DNA of 19,051 nucleotides from Clostridiaceae bacterium (lineage in GTDB: Bacteria; Bacillota; Clostridia; Oscillospirales; Acutalibacteraceae): contig CAJGDQ010000005.1 in NCBI GenBank assembly GCA_904502215.1, positions 1 through 19,051 on the forward strand. Direction: 5' to 3'. Positions 5,715 to 14,433 of the stretch are shown here, piece after piece. A program made the translations under genes and the position numbers. The notes below the pieces were generated by a model that saw nothing but the letters and a program-made list of their open reading frames with translations, made no database searches and was not told the origin of the DNA. The number at the start of each line of letters is the position of its first letter. Position 1 is the first letter of the stretch.

Positions 5715-7739
5715 TTAATTATTATTAAGTTTTTTATAAAGTGCGATAATCTCCTGTCTTAACCACTTATTTTCCTCAAGCTTTAAGGACGGGTCTTTTA
5801 AAAGCAATGCCTCAACCTCTTTGCCTGCAAGTCTTAACACCGCTCTATCAGCGAAAATATCGGCAATTCGCATATCGGGAAGTCCGTGTTGTCTTTTACC
5901 CAAAAAGTCGCCCGGGCCTCGCATTTCAAGGTCGGCATCGGCGATTTTAAAGCCATCGGCGGTATTTTTAATAACCGAAAGTCTATTCCTGGTTTCCTCG
6001 CCCTTAACATCCGAAATTAGAATACAATCCGACTTATATTCGCCTCTTCCTATTCTTCCCCTCAACTGATGAAGCTGAGAAAGACCAAATCTCTCGGCAT
6101 TTTCAATAACCATTATAACGGCATTTGGAACATCAATTCCAACCTCAATAACGGTTGTTGCAACAAGAAGCTGTATATCCCCCTTAGCAAAGGCAGACAT
6201 TACCTTTTCCTTTTCGGCGGGTTTCATTTTTCCGTGCAACAGGCCTACCGAATAGTTCTTAAATTCGCCCTCGGTAAGCTGTTTATAATATTCGGTTGCA
6301 GGTGTTATGTCAACCGTTTCATTCTCCTCAACCAAGGGGCAAACGATATACCCTTGTCTTCCCTCATCCAAGAATTTTTTAATGTATTTATAAATTCTGC
6401 CTCGGTATGATGAATCAACCGAATAAGTATCTATCTTTTGTCTGCCCTTAGGATATTCATCAATTATACTGATATCAAGGTCGCCATAGATGATAAGCCC
6501 CAAGGTTCTTGGTATTGGCGTTGCCGACATAACAAGTGTATGCGGATTTTCGCCCTTTGATGAAAGGCGGTTTCGCTGTCCCACACCGAAGCGGTGCTGT
6601 TCATCGGTTATAACAAGACCTAAATTTTCAAACTCAACATCATCCACAATCAATGCATGGGTGCCTATAACAACATTGATTTCACCCGATTTTAGTCCCT
6701 CTTTAACGCCATTTTTTTGTTTTTTGGTTAAAGAGCCTGTTAGCAAAGCACATCTAAAATCGGTTCCATCAAGTAATTTTTTAAGGGTTTCAAAATGCTG
6801 TTCGGCCAAAATTTCGGTTGGCGCCATTAATGCTGACTGAAAATTATTCTTTGCCGCCGCAAAAATAAGCGCCGCCGCAACCGCAGTTTTACCGCTTCCA
6901 ACATCGCCTTGAATCAGTCTATTCATCGGTCTTCCCGATTTCATATCGGCAAAGCATTCCTCTGATACCCTTTTTTGAGCCGATGTCATCTCAAATGGTA
7001 AGGTCTTTTGAAACTCCTCAAAATAGCTTTGGTCTATTCTACAACCAGCCTTTCCTCTTGAACGCTTTTTGAGTAAGGAAAGTCCCATCTGCAAAATAAA
7101 AAGTTCCTCGAAAACAAGGCGTTTTTTAGCCTTTTCAAGACCCTCTTTAGTTTTTGGGAAATGGATATTCTCTAAAGCAAAGTTTATAGAACAAAGGCTA
7201 TTTCTTTCAATTATTTCTTTCGGCAAAATTTCGGGCATTTCAAGGCTTGAAAGTGCCGTTTTGACCAACTTTTCAATAGCCTTAGAGGACATCTGTTTAG
7301 AGGCGGGATAAATAGGCTCAATACCGCAAAAATCAGCCTCCATAATCTCGGGAGAGCTCATTTGCTTTATAATGAAGCTACCTGTTATTTTACCATAGAA
7401 AAGGTATTCCCTGCCCATTCTTAATTTTTGGGCCAAAAACTTTTGATTAAAAAGGGTTATTTCCATTTGAGCCGAATTATCTTCAACTATAAATTTATAA
7501 ATGGTCATACCCTGACGCTTTTTATTCTCACTTATTTCGCTTATAATTTTAGCCTTAACACAAGCACTTTCGCCGAAAAAAGCCCTCTCAATCGGCTTAA
7601 TATCGGTCCAATCAAGATAGGCTCTCGGGTAAAAACGCAAAAGGGCACCGATAGTATCGATGCCCCTATTTTTCAAAACAACAGCTCTTTTTTCACCAAC
7701 ACCCTTGAGATATTGAATATCGGTGGCGGCTGTTATCAT
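5715..7739 (-). CDS. recG: ATP-dependent DNA helicase RecG
   Basis: Branch-migrating superfamily 2 helicase that regresses stalled forks and processes Holliday and R-loop structures. I place the start at the ATG at 7739-7737 (MITAATDIQYLKGVG), giving 674 residues, close to the usual 680-690. GAGGTG lies seven bases upstream. The reading frame stays open to 7793, but that extension overlaps the end of fakA and lacks a matching site. In this numbering: a helix-hairpin-helix-like N-terminus (LKGVGEKRA), OB/wedge domain about 55-140, Walker A GDVGSGKT 278-285, DEQH 379-382 (the RecG form of DEAH), SATPIPRT 405-412, TTVIEVGIDVPN 528-539 and QLRGRIGRG 558-566. It follows fakA, as in many Firmicutes, with 10 bp between them. 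Confidence 0.96.
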   Translation of the reverse strand: MITAATDIQYLKGVGEKRAVVLKNRGIDTIGALLRFYPRAYLDWTDIKPIERAFFGESACVKAKIISEISENKKRQGMTIYKFIVEDNSAQMEITLFNQKFLAQKLRMGREYLFYGKITGSFIIKQMSSPEIMEADFCGIEPIYPASKQMSSKAIEKLVKTALSSLEMPEILPKEIIERNSLCSINFALENIHFPKTKEGLEKAKKRLVFEELFILQMGLSLLKKRSRGKAGCRIDQSYFEEFQKTLPFEMTSAQKRVSEECFADMKSGRPMNRLIQGDVGSGKTAVAAALIFAAAKNNFQSALMAPTEILAEQHFETLKKLLDGTDFRCALLTGSLTKKQKNGVKEGLKSGEINVVIGTHALIVDDVEFENLGLVITDEQHRFGVGQRNRLSSKGENPHTLVMSATPIPRTLGLIIYGDLDISIIDEYPKGRQKIDTYSVDSSYRGRIYKYIKKFLDEGRQGYIVCPLVEENETVDITPATEYYKQLTEGEFKNYSVGLLHGKMKPAEKEKVMSAFAKGDIQLLVATTVIEVGIDVPNAVIMVIENAERFGLSQLHQLRGRIGRGEYKSDCILISDVKGEETRNRLSVIKNTADGFKIADADLEMRGPGDFLGKRQHGLPDMRIADIFADRAVLRLAGKEVEALLLKDPSLKLEENKWLRQEIIALYKKLNNN

Positions 7740-7749
7740 AAAAAACACC

Positions 7750-9423
7750 TCATTCAACAGAAATGATATAGTAATATACGGGTTGACCGCCATTAATAAA
7801 GGTAATCTCGGTTTTATCGCCGTATTTTTCCTGAACCTTGGCCTCTATAGCTAATGCCTGCTCTTCGGTTACATCCTCACCATAAATAACGGTAACAAAC
7901 TCGCTATCCTTCTTAATCATTGATTTAAGAAGCTTCATAACCGAGCGCTCAAGGTCGGTATCAACATTAATGATTTTACCGCCAAGCAAAGCCATAAGCT
8001 CGCCCTTTTTGATTTTATGACCATCAAAATCGGAATCCCTTGCAGCAAAGGTTATTTGACCTGTTGCTATCTTTTCGGCAGCCTTTTGCATCTCGATAGC
8101 GTTTGCCTCATCCTCAGCCTCGGGGTCGAAATTAAGCATTGCGGTTATTCCCTGAGGGATTGTTCTGGTATGAAGAACGATAACCTTCCTTGTGCTAATC
8201 GGGATAGCCTGTTCAGCCGCCATAATGATGTTTTTGTTGTTAGGAAGAACAAAAACAGTTTCAGCAGGAGTTGTTTCAATAGCCTTTAATATGTCATCAG
8301 TGCTCGGATTCATAGTTTGACCGCCGCTAACAACGGTATCAACACCTAAATCCTTGAATAGTTCAGCTAAACCATCACCTGCGCAAACCGAAACAAAGCC
8401 AACAGGCTTCTCGGGCTCAACAGGGGTATAGGTCTCGGTGCGGTCAGCACTCTTTGCGGGCTTTTTCTTAGCCTGCTGAGCATCGTGTTTAGCTCTTTCG
8501 TGCTGGTCACGCATATTTTCAATCTTCAAGTGAACTAAGGCACCGAAGGTTAAAGCATTTTCAATAGCGTTTCCAGGGTGGTCGGTATGAACATGAACCT
8601 TAATAATCTCGTCATCATCAACCACAACAACACAATCGCCAATAGTTTCAAGATATAATCTTAACTCATTGGGTTCCTTCTCGCACTCAGGGTTTCTATT
8701 AACTATAAACTCGGTGCAATAGGTAAAGGTAATCTCGGTTTCAAACTCACCTGCGGCGTTTCTTGATTCCTCTTGCTCAGGCTCTTCGGCCGCAACGTTA
8801 GAAGATTTAATCATAACGCCGTCTTTAAGCACCGAAAGCATACCCTTAAGAATTAAAACAAAACCAAAGCCGCCCGCATCAACAACACCTGCTTTTTTAA
8901 GAACAGGAAGAAGTTCGGGGGTCTCAGCCAAAGCCTTTTCTGCTCCCTCAATAGCAGCCTCAAAAACCTCAAGAGCCTCTTTACCGCTCTCATAAGCTTC
9001 TTTTGCATATTCAGAGGCCACACGGGCCACTGTTAAAATGGTTCCTTCGGTTGGCTTCATAACAGCCTTATAAGCAGCTTCAACACCCAAAACAAAAGCA
9101 TTGGCTATGTTTTCGGCAGTTACAAACTCATCATCACCTATTCCCTTTGCAAAGCCACGGAATAAAAGCGAGGTGATAACTCCAGAGTTTCCTCTGGCTC
9201 CTCTAAGCAAAGCCGAAGCATTAACCGAAGCCACCTTGCCTGCCGTTTCGCCAGAAATCTTTTCAAGCTCTCTTGCGGAATTTGCAAGGGTCATAGACAT
9301 ATTTGTTCCCGTATCGCCATCCGGCACGGGGAATATATTTAAATCATCGCATTGTTTGCGATTATTGGCAAGATTATTGGCAGCCGAAATTATGGCGTCC
9401 CTCAATATATCGCCGTTTATCAA
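7750..9423 (-). CDS. fakA: FakA/YloV-type fatty acid kinase subunit (DAK2 domain)
   Basis: ATP-binding subunit that, with a FakB (DegV-family) fatty-acid carrier, makes acyl-phosphate for phospholipid synthesis. No fakB lies in this window. At 557 residues it matches the family. The N-terminal DAK2 kinase domain (about 1-200) has PVPDGDTGTNM (32-42; D35 and D37 bind Mg-ATP) and LRGARGNSGVI (73-83). The middle domain carries C236 and H277-V-H279, at the places of the zinc-site residues I recall for S. aureus FakA. A Lys/Ala-rich linker (about 312-335) leads to a C-terminal DegV-like domain starting near GFVSVCAGDG. The start is TTG, supported by AAGGAGTG six bases upstream. It follows yloU, its usual partner gene. 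Confidence 0.92.
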   Translation of the reverse strand: MINGDILRDAIISAANNLANNRKQCDDLNIFPVPDGDTGTNMSMTLANSARELEKISGETAGKVASVNASALLRGARGNSGVITSLLFRGFAKGIGDDEFVTAENIANAFVLGVEAAYKAVMKPTEGTILTVARVASEYAKEAYESGKEALEVFEAAIEGAEKALAETPELLPVLKKAGVVDAGGFGFVLILKGMLSVLKDGVMIKSSNVAAEEPEQEESRNAAGEFETEITFTYCTEFIVNRNPECEKEPNELRLYLETIGDCVVVVDDDEIIKVHVHTDHPGNAIENALTFGALVHLKIENMRDQHERAKHDAQQAKKKPAKSADRTETYTPVEPEKPVGFVSVCAGDGLAELFKDLGVDTVVSGGQTMNPSTDDILKAIETTPAETVFVLPNNKNIIMAAEQAIPISTRKVIVLHTRTIPQGITAMLNFDPEAEDEANAIEMQKAAEKIATGQITFAARDSDFDGHKIKKGELMALLGGKIINVDTDLERSVMKLLKSMIKKDSEFVTVIYGEDVTEEQALAIEAKVQEKYGDKTEITFINGGQPVYYYIISVE

Positions 9424-9457
9424 TTAAAACACTCCTTATCAAAGGCTATATTACAGG

Positions 9458-9808
9458 TTATTCTTTAATACCGTCTATCTTAACGATAACCTTATCAACC
9501 GTAATTCCTGTTTTTTCTTTAACTATATATTTAACCTTTTCGGTTATACTTGCAGCTATTGCGTTGATATTCATTCCGTAAACAACAACAATATGAAGTT
9601 CAACCTTAACGCCTTCAGCGTTGCCTATAACCCTGATACCTGTATCAATAGGCTCATCCTTAGAAAGCTTGCTGAAGATTGCCTGCTTGCTATCCTTAGG
9701 AACCATTCCAACAACACCGAAACAAGAAGTTACCTCATGGCCGATAAGCTTAGAGAGATAACCTTCCGATATATCTATTCTACCCAATCTGGTTTCATAA
9801 GCTATCAT
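9458..9808 (-). CDS. yloU: Asp23/Gls24-family protein YloU
   Basis: Small alkaline-shock-type protein of 116 residues. The family associates with the envelope or membrane in some Firmicutes, and the biochemical role is unsettled. The sequence shows the family pattern: GRIDISEGYLSKLIGHEVTS at the start, the GVVGM motif, VELHIVVVYGMNINAIA in the middle and KVIVKIDGI at the end. There is no signal peptide. AGGAGGATG precedes the ATG. It lies 34 bp upstream of fakA, a linkage conserved across Bacillota (yloU-yloV in B. subtilis), which supports both assignments. Confidence 0.9.
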   Translation of the reverse strand: MIAYETRLGRIDISEGYLSKLIGHEVTSCFGVVGMVPKDSKQAIFSKLSKDEPIDTGIRVIGNAEGVKVELHIVVVYGMNINAIAASITEKVKYIVKEKTGITVDKVIVKIDGIKE

Positions 9809-9835
9809 ATTTCATCCTCCTATAAAACTATATCA

Positions 9836-11353
9836 CTACTTAACTATATATGATTCAATCGAAAAATAAATATCACTCGCTGAGGAGTTCTTAACATTTT
9901 CGATGTTATCACTATAAAACAAAACACCTGTTTTATAACAAAGCGGAATAAATGGCATCTCACTTTGCAAAACTGCTGCAACATCGGCAATCGAATTGCT
10001 TCCCGAATATAAACCATTTATAACAACCTCTTCGGAAGTTTCGCCTTCCTTAATTCCAAACGCCGCACTTGAGCCCTTGGTTATCATACTCGAAATATCC
10101 ATATTATCGGTAAGCCTTGTTTCGCCAAGGAACAACTGGAAATTTCCCGAAGAAAGACTGGCTTTATATTGCTCATAGCTTTTCTCAATAACGGTTATCT
10201 TAATACCGAAGTCTTTAAGCTGATTTGCTATCTCATAAGCCGCCGCAACCCTAAGCCTGTTTTCGCTGTTAACAAGCAAGGTTAACTGCAGCTTTTTGCC
10301 ATTATCCAAATTATTATAACCTATTTTTTCTAAATTCTCAACAGTTATTTCATTTTTTGCCGTAATTTGTATATTTTGAACCGCCTTAACAGGCTCCCAA
10401 ACGGGATTGAAAAAGCCTGTTGCGGGCAGGGCATTATTATAAAAAGCATCTCTGCAAAGCTTCTGTCTATCAAGTCCTGAAGAAAGAGCCTGCCTTAGAG
10501 CATTTTCACCTAAAACACCGTAATTTCGGTTGATTCCGATATAAACCATATTGTTGGAATTTATATCTAACTTCTCGCCGCTCATTCTTATGATTTCATC
10601 ACTTGAAACATTGTTAAAATAAATATCAGCCGCACCTATTTCAACATAATGAGCAACCGATTCCCTATCGGGTGCATTTATAAGATTTATCTTTTTGATT
10701 TCCGATTTGGCGCCATAATAGTTATTGTTTATAACAAGGCTTGTTTTTTCATCATTAACCTTGTATCTTCCGCTTCCCACAGGCGGTTGCAAAACGCTAT
10801 CCGAATCGGTTATGTTATCGCTTCCCGATTTGATTATAGGAAAGGTTAAAAGATTTTTAAAATATGGGTCGGACTTATTGAGACTAAACTCAACCGTTTT
10901 GCCATCAGCCGCCGAAACACTCGACACAACATAAAGAGAGGGCGCATAAACCGAGCCCTCAGCTCTTGCCTTATTTACCGAATAAACAACATCATCAGCC
11001 GTTATATAAGAGCCATCCGAAAACTTTATATTCTTAATTTTAACAACGCATTTGTTACCCGTTACCTCAGCCGACTCGGCAATACTTAAAATAGGGTTAA
11101 ACTCATTATCAAGCTTGATTAACGGCTCGTATATAAGCTTGCAAAGCTGACGGTTAACATCGGTCTTTGCAGTGTATGGATTAAAGGTATCGGCTGCCGA
11201 ATAAAGCAGGGTTATATTATCCTTTCCTTTGCCGGAAGCTTCTCCCTCAACCAAGCCGGTTGAAGATATGTTTTGGGGATTTTCTTTGCATCCGCAAAGC
11301 CCAAAACACAACAACACAGCCAAAAGAAAAGCAATGATTTTTACTATCTTCAT
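9836..11353 (-). CDS. Family 5 (peptide/nickel-type) ABC substrate-binding lipoprotein
   Basis: Extracellular solute-binding lipoprotein of the SBP_bac_5 (OppA/DppA) class, 505 residues. The N-terminus has two lysines, a hydrophobic stretch (5-19) and a lipobox-like LCGC ending at C22, so it should be lipid-anchored on the outer face of the membrane. Family blocks are LIYEPLIKLDNEFNPILS (73-90), KFSDGSYITADDVVYSV (about 110-126) and PVGSGRYKV (191-199). No oligopeptide permease or ATPase genes are adjacent; neighbours are the ymdB-like gene (11 bp upstream) and yloU (27 bp downstream), all co-directional. The ligand cannot be predicted. It may use permeases encoded elsewhere or act as a sensor. 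CGGAG lies six bases before the ATG. Confidence 0.85.
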   Translation of the reverse strand: MKIVKIIAFLLAVLLCFGLCGCKENPQNISSTGLVEGEASGKGKDNITLLYSAADTFNPYTAKTDVNRQLCKLIYEPLIKLDNEFNPILSIAESAEVTGNKCVVKIKNIKFSDGSYITADDVVYSVNKARAEGSVYAPSLYVVSSVSAADGKTVEFSLNKSDPYFKNLLTFPIIKSGSDNITDSDSVLQPPVGSGRYKVNDEKTSLVINNNYYGAKSEIKKINLINAPDRESVAHYVEIGAADIYFNNVSSDEIIRMSGEKLDINSNNMVYIGINRNYGVLGENALRQALSSGLDRQKLCRDAFYNNALPATGFFNPVWEPVKAVQNIQITAKNEITVENLEKIGYNNLDNGKKLQLTLLVNSENRLRVAAAYEIANQLKDFGIKITVIEKSYEQYKASLSSGNFQLFLGETRLTDNMDISSMITKGSSAAFGIKEGETSEEVVINGLYSGSNSIADVAAVLQSEMPFIPLCYKTGVLFYSDNIENVKNSSASDIYFSIESYIVK

Positions 11354-11364
11354 CTTATTCTCCG

Positions 11365-12141
11365 TTAGACTCTAATTCTTTCTATGCCTATGCATTTTCC
11401 ATTCTTATCTATATCAAAAATGCAGCCGCAAAGCTGACATTTTCCATCAGCAAAAACAAACTTGGACATATCGTTATCTCTAAGTCTATTTATTATTATT
11501 TCCTTTTCAACTCCTAAAACCGAATCCTTTGGCCCTGTCATACCAAGGTCGGTTATATATCCCGTTCCACCCTCTAAAATCTCTTCGTCGGCAGTTTGAA
11601 TATGAGTGTGTGTTCCGAAAACGGCGGAAACCTTGCCATCAAGATAAAAGCCCATGGCTTTTTTCTCGCTTGTTGCCTCTGCATGAAAATCAACAACTAT
11701 GATTTTCGCTCCATCCACCTTTGCCCTTTCAAGCAATAAATCAACACTTTTAAAAGGATTTTCAGCGTTAACTCTTTCAAGATAAATCCTTCCCGAAAGA
11801 TTTATAACCGCCATACTAAAGCTTCCAAAATCAACAAGGCAATAGCCCTTGCCCGCAGACTCGTCAGGAAGATTATCGGGTCTTAAAATAAATGGGTTGC
11901 TATCAAGAAAATCATATACCTCAGGTCTTCTTAAAGAATGATTTCCTCCTGTTATAACATCGGCTCCTGCTGAGAATAAAAGGTTGGCACTCTGGGGGGT
12001 TATTCCATTGCCCTCAGCCGAATTTTCGCCGTTAACAATAACAGCATCTATCCCCTTCTCTTTCTTCAAAAAAGGCAGGATTTTAAGTAGATGATCACAG
12101 CCTGACTGACCGCAAATATCGCCAACCGCTAACAATCTCAT
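11365..12141 (-). CDS. ymdB: YmdB-type metallophosphoesterase (TIGR00282 family)
   Basis: Dinuclear-metal phosphodiesterase. B. subtilis YmdB hydrolyses 2',3'-cyclic nucleotides and affects biofilm and motility decisions; whether the role is shared is unknown. It has 258 residues against about 264 for YmdB. The metal residues can be placed: D8 (GDICG), E39-N40 (NGENSAEG), N67-H68 (GNH), H153 (VDFHAEATSEK) and H178-T-H180 (GTHTHIQTAD), plus YITDLGMTGP. One deviation: the usual GNHTWD is GNHSLRR here, keeping N and H but losing the T-W-D. GGAGG precedes the ATG by seven bases. It is the first gene of the minus-strand operon, directly behind the promoter at 12175-12203. Confidence 0.9.
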   Translation of the reverse strand: MRLLAVGDICGQSGCDHLLKILPFLKKEKGIDAVIVNGENSAEGNGITPQSANLLFSAGADVITGGNHSLRRPEVYDFLDSNPFILRPDNLPDESAGKGYCLVDFGSFSMAVINLSGRIYLERVNAENPFKSVDLLLERAKVDGAKIIVVDFHAEATSEKKAMGFYLDGKVSAVFGTHTHIQTADEEILEGGTGYITDLGMTGPKDSVLGVEKEIIINRLRDNDMSKFVFADGKCQLCGCIFDIDKNGKCIGIERIRV

Positions 12142-12174
12142 TCCCCTGCCTCCTTCAACTTTTCATACACAATC

Positions 12175-12203
12175 ATTATATATAATTTCACTAGTAAAGT
12201 CAA
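12175..12203 (-). promoter_or_regulatory. Sigma-A promoter of the ymdB-SBP-yloU-fakA-recG operon
   Basis: On the minus strand: TTGACT (plus 12198-12203), exactly 17 bp, then TATAAT (plus 12175-12180). It lies 34 bp upstream of the ymdB start. No other promoter this good was seen within the downstream seven genes, whose spacing is at most 34 bp. Confidence 0.8.
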
Positions 12204-12226
12204 TTCATTTTTATCAGGTTGCACTA

Positions 12227-12255
12227 TTGCAATCTTAATATAATTAATATATAAT
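12227..12255 (+). promoter_or_regulatory. Probable tex promoter with a duplicated -10 box
   Basis: TTGCAA (12227-12232), 17-bp spacer, TATAAT (12250-12255). A second TATAAT lies at 12239-12244, because ATATAATTAAT is repeated perfectly in tandem (12238-12248 and 12249-12259). The divergent ymdB promoter begins 24 bp away, so both operons share this 143-bp region. Confidence 0.6.
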
Positions 12256-12284
12256 TAATAAGAATTTTTACTTGGAGGAAAATG

Positions 12285-14432
12285 ATGGATTTAATTAAGG
12301 TTTTAACCGCCGAATTTTCTCTTAAGCCTTTTCAGGTTGAGAATACCGTTAAGCTTATAGATGAGGGCAACACCATACCCTTTATTGCCCGTTACCGCAA
12401 GGAAGCAACCGGCTCTCTTGACGACCAGGTTTTAAGAGAGTTGTCGGACAGGCTTTCATACCTTCGCAATATGGAAGAAACAAGGGAGAAAATCAAAAAA
12501 TCGATCGAGGAACAGGGAGCTTTAACCGATGAGTTAATTGCGGCTATCGATAATGCTTCAACCCTTACCGAGCTTGATGATATTTATCGCCCTTATAAGA
12601 AAAAGAGGAAAACCAGAGCCAGCGTTGCAAAGGAAAAAGGTCTTGAGCCTTTGGCCGAGATTATTTATGAGCAGTTACCCGATTGCCCGGAGCCTATTGA
12701 GCTTGCAAAGGATTATATAAATATAGAGCTTGGTGTTGAAACTGCTGAGGATGCTCTCTCAGGCGCCATGGATATAATTGCCGAAAAAATTTCGGATGAT
12801 GCCGATGTTCGCCGCAGAATGCGTTTTGTTTGCTCAGCACATGGAATTTTAACCGTTAAAGCTAATGCGGAAGATATTGGCGTTTATGAAATGTATGCCG
12901 ATTATAGCGAGCCCGTTTCCAAAATTGCCAATCATAGAATTTTGGCAATTAATAGAGGCGAAAAGGAAAATCTTTTAAAGGTTTCAATAGATTTTGATAG
13001 AGATAAAGCTATGTTTATTATCTCAAAATCACATATAAAAGAGGGTTCTAAGGCAACCGAAACGGTCCGACTTGCCGCCGAGGATGCTTATTCCCGCCTC
13101 ATTTTCCCCTCAATTGAGAGAGAAATTCGCTCAGAGCTTACCGAAAAGGCATCAACCTCGGCAATAAAGGTTTTTTCGGATAATTTAAAACAACTTCTTA
13201 TGCAACCCCCCGTTAAAGATAAAATAACCATCGGCCTTGACCCCGGTTATAGAACAGGTTGCAAGGTTGCTGTTGTTGACGGAACAGGCAAGGTGCTTGA
13301 TACTGCCGTTATATACCCTGTTCCCCCAAAAATGAAGATTGAAGAAGCTAAAGAAATTATAAAAGGCCTTGTTAAAAAACATTCGGCTGAGGTTTTTGCT
13401 ATCGGCAACGGAACGGCAAGTAGAGAAACCGAAGCCTTTGCCGCCGATGTTATAAAAGAACTGGGCACAGGGCTTTCCTATATGGTTGTTAGCGAAGCGG
13501 GTGCGAGCGTTTACTCGGCCTCTAAGCTTGCAGCCGAAGAGTTCCCTGAATACGATGTATCCCTCAGGAGCGCTGTTTCGATAGCAAGAAGAATGCAAGA
13601 CCCCTTAGCCGAGCTTGTTAAGATAGAGCCAAAGGCTATTGGAGTTGGTCAATATCAGCACGATATGCCCCAAAACCAATTAAGTTCGGCACTCGATGGC
13701 GTTGTTGAATCTTGCGTTAACTCGGTTGGTGTTGACCTTAATACCGCCTCGGTTCAGCTTTTATCAAGGGTTGCGGGCATAGGCTCTGCCCTTGCTAAGA
13801 ATATTGTTTTATATCGTGAGGAAAACGGAAAGTTCACCTCTCGTTCAGAGCTCAAAAAGGTTTCAAAACTCGGACCTAAAGCATTTGAACAATGCGCAGG
13901 ATTTTTGAGAATTAATGACGGCAAAAATGCACTTGATAACACCTCGGTTCACCCCGAAAGCTATGATGCCGCCAAGAAACTCTTAAAACTTTGTGATTAC
14001 AGCGAAAAAGATTTAAGAGAAAACAACATCAAAAATCTCAGCGATATAGTCAATGCTAAAGGCATTGAAAATACCGCCCAAGAGCTTGAAATCGGCGTTC
14101 CAACCCTTAACGATATAATAAACGAATTAGAACGTCCGGGAAGAGACCCACGTGATGAGCTTCCCCCACCGGTGCTTCGCCAAGATGTTATGTCTATGGA
14201 AGACCTTAAAACAGGTATGAAGCTCAAAGGAACGGTTCGAAACGTTATCGATTTCGGTGCTTTTGTTGATATCGGCGTTCATCAGGACGGACTTGTTCAT
14301 ATCTCAAGAATTACCGATAGATTTATCAAACACCCCAGTGAAGTTCTGAAGGTTGGAGATATCGTTGAGGTTTATGTTCTCTCGGTTGATATAGAAAAGA
14401 AAAGAATTTCTCTCAGTATCAAGGAGCCTTGA
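12285..14432 (+). CDS. tex: Tex, transcription accessory / S1 RNA-binding protein
   Basis: Nucleic-acid-binding Tex/YhgF protein that associates with RNA polymerase and RNA; its precise role is unsettled. Two ATGs are adjacent (12282 and 12285). GGAGG at 12274-12278 is three bases from the first and six from the second, so the second is preferred, giving 715 residues. The N-terminal helical region includes PFIARYRKEATGSLDD (about 32-47). The YqgF-like RNase H-fold domain starts near TIGLDPGYRTGCKVAVVDGTG (about 315-335). Helix-hairpin-helix segments lie about 485-560 (LLSRVAGIGSALAKNIV, LKKVSKLGPKAFEQ). A C-terminal S1 domain (about 640-712) has GTVRNVIDFGAFVDIG and DGLVHIS. It is followed one base later by the transporter gene. 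Confidence 0.95.
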   Translation: MDLIKVLTAEFSLKPFQVENTVKLIDEGNTIPFIARYRKEATGSLDDQVLRELSDRLSYLRNMEETREKIKKSIEEQGALTDELIAAIDNASTLTELDDIYRPYKKKRKTRASVAKEKGLEPLAEIIYEQLPDCPEPIELAKDYINIELGVETAEDALSGAMDIIAEKISDDADVRRRMRFVCSAHGILTVKANAEDIGVYEMYADYSEPVSKIANHRILAINRGEKENLLKVSIDFDRDKAMFIISKSHIKEGSKATETVRLAAEDAYSRLIFPSIEREIRSELTEKASTSAIKVFSDNLKQLLMQPPVKDKITIGLDPGYRTGCKVAVVDGTGKVLDTAVIYPVPPKMKIEEAKEIIKGLVKKHSAEVFAIGNGTASRETEAFAADVIKELGTGLSYMVVSEAGASVYSASKLAAEEFPEYDVSLRSAVSIARRMQDPLAELVKIEPKAIGVGQYQHDMPQNQLSSALDGVVESCVNSVGVDLNTASVQLLSRVAGIGSALAKNIVLYREENGKFTSRSELKKVSKLGPKAFEQCAGFLRINDGKNALDNTSVHPESYDAAKKLLKLCDYSEKDLRENNIKNLSDIVNAKGIENTAQELEIGVPTLNDIINELERPGRDPRDELPPPVLRQDVMSMEDLKTGMKLKGTVRNVIDFGAFVDIGVHQDGLVHISRITDRFIKHPSEVLKVGDIVEVYVLSVDIEKKRISLSIKEP

Positions 14433-14433
14433 A

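Noticed and set aside
7740..7793. An 18-codon N-terminal extension of RecG overlapping the end of fakA
   Set aside because: The ATG at 7739 has a good Shine-Dalgarno site seven bases upstream and gives a normal RecG N-terminus; the extension has no such support.
12142..12281. A riboswitch or leader RNA between the ymdB and tex promoters
   Set aside because: Only AT-rich promoter sequence and ribosome sites are present; no stable GC-containing hairpin or known aptamer motif was seen.
13185..13598. A 137-codon minus-strand frame inside tex
   Set aside because: Opposite the conserved YqgF-like region of tex, without a ribosome site or known motif; treated as a shadow frame. The same applies to 16014-16397 inside the ATPase gene.
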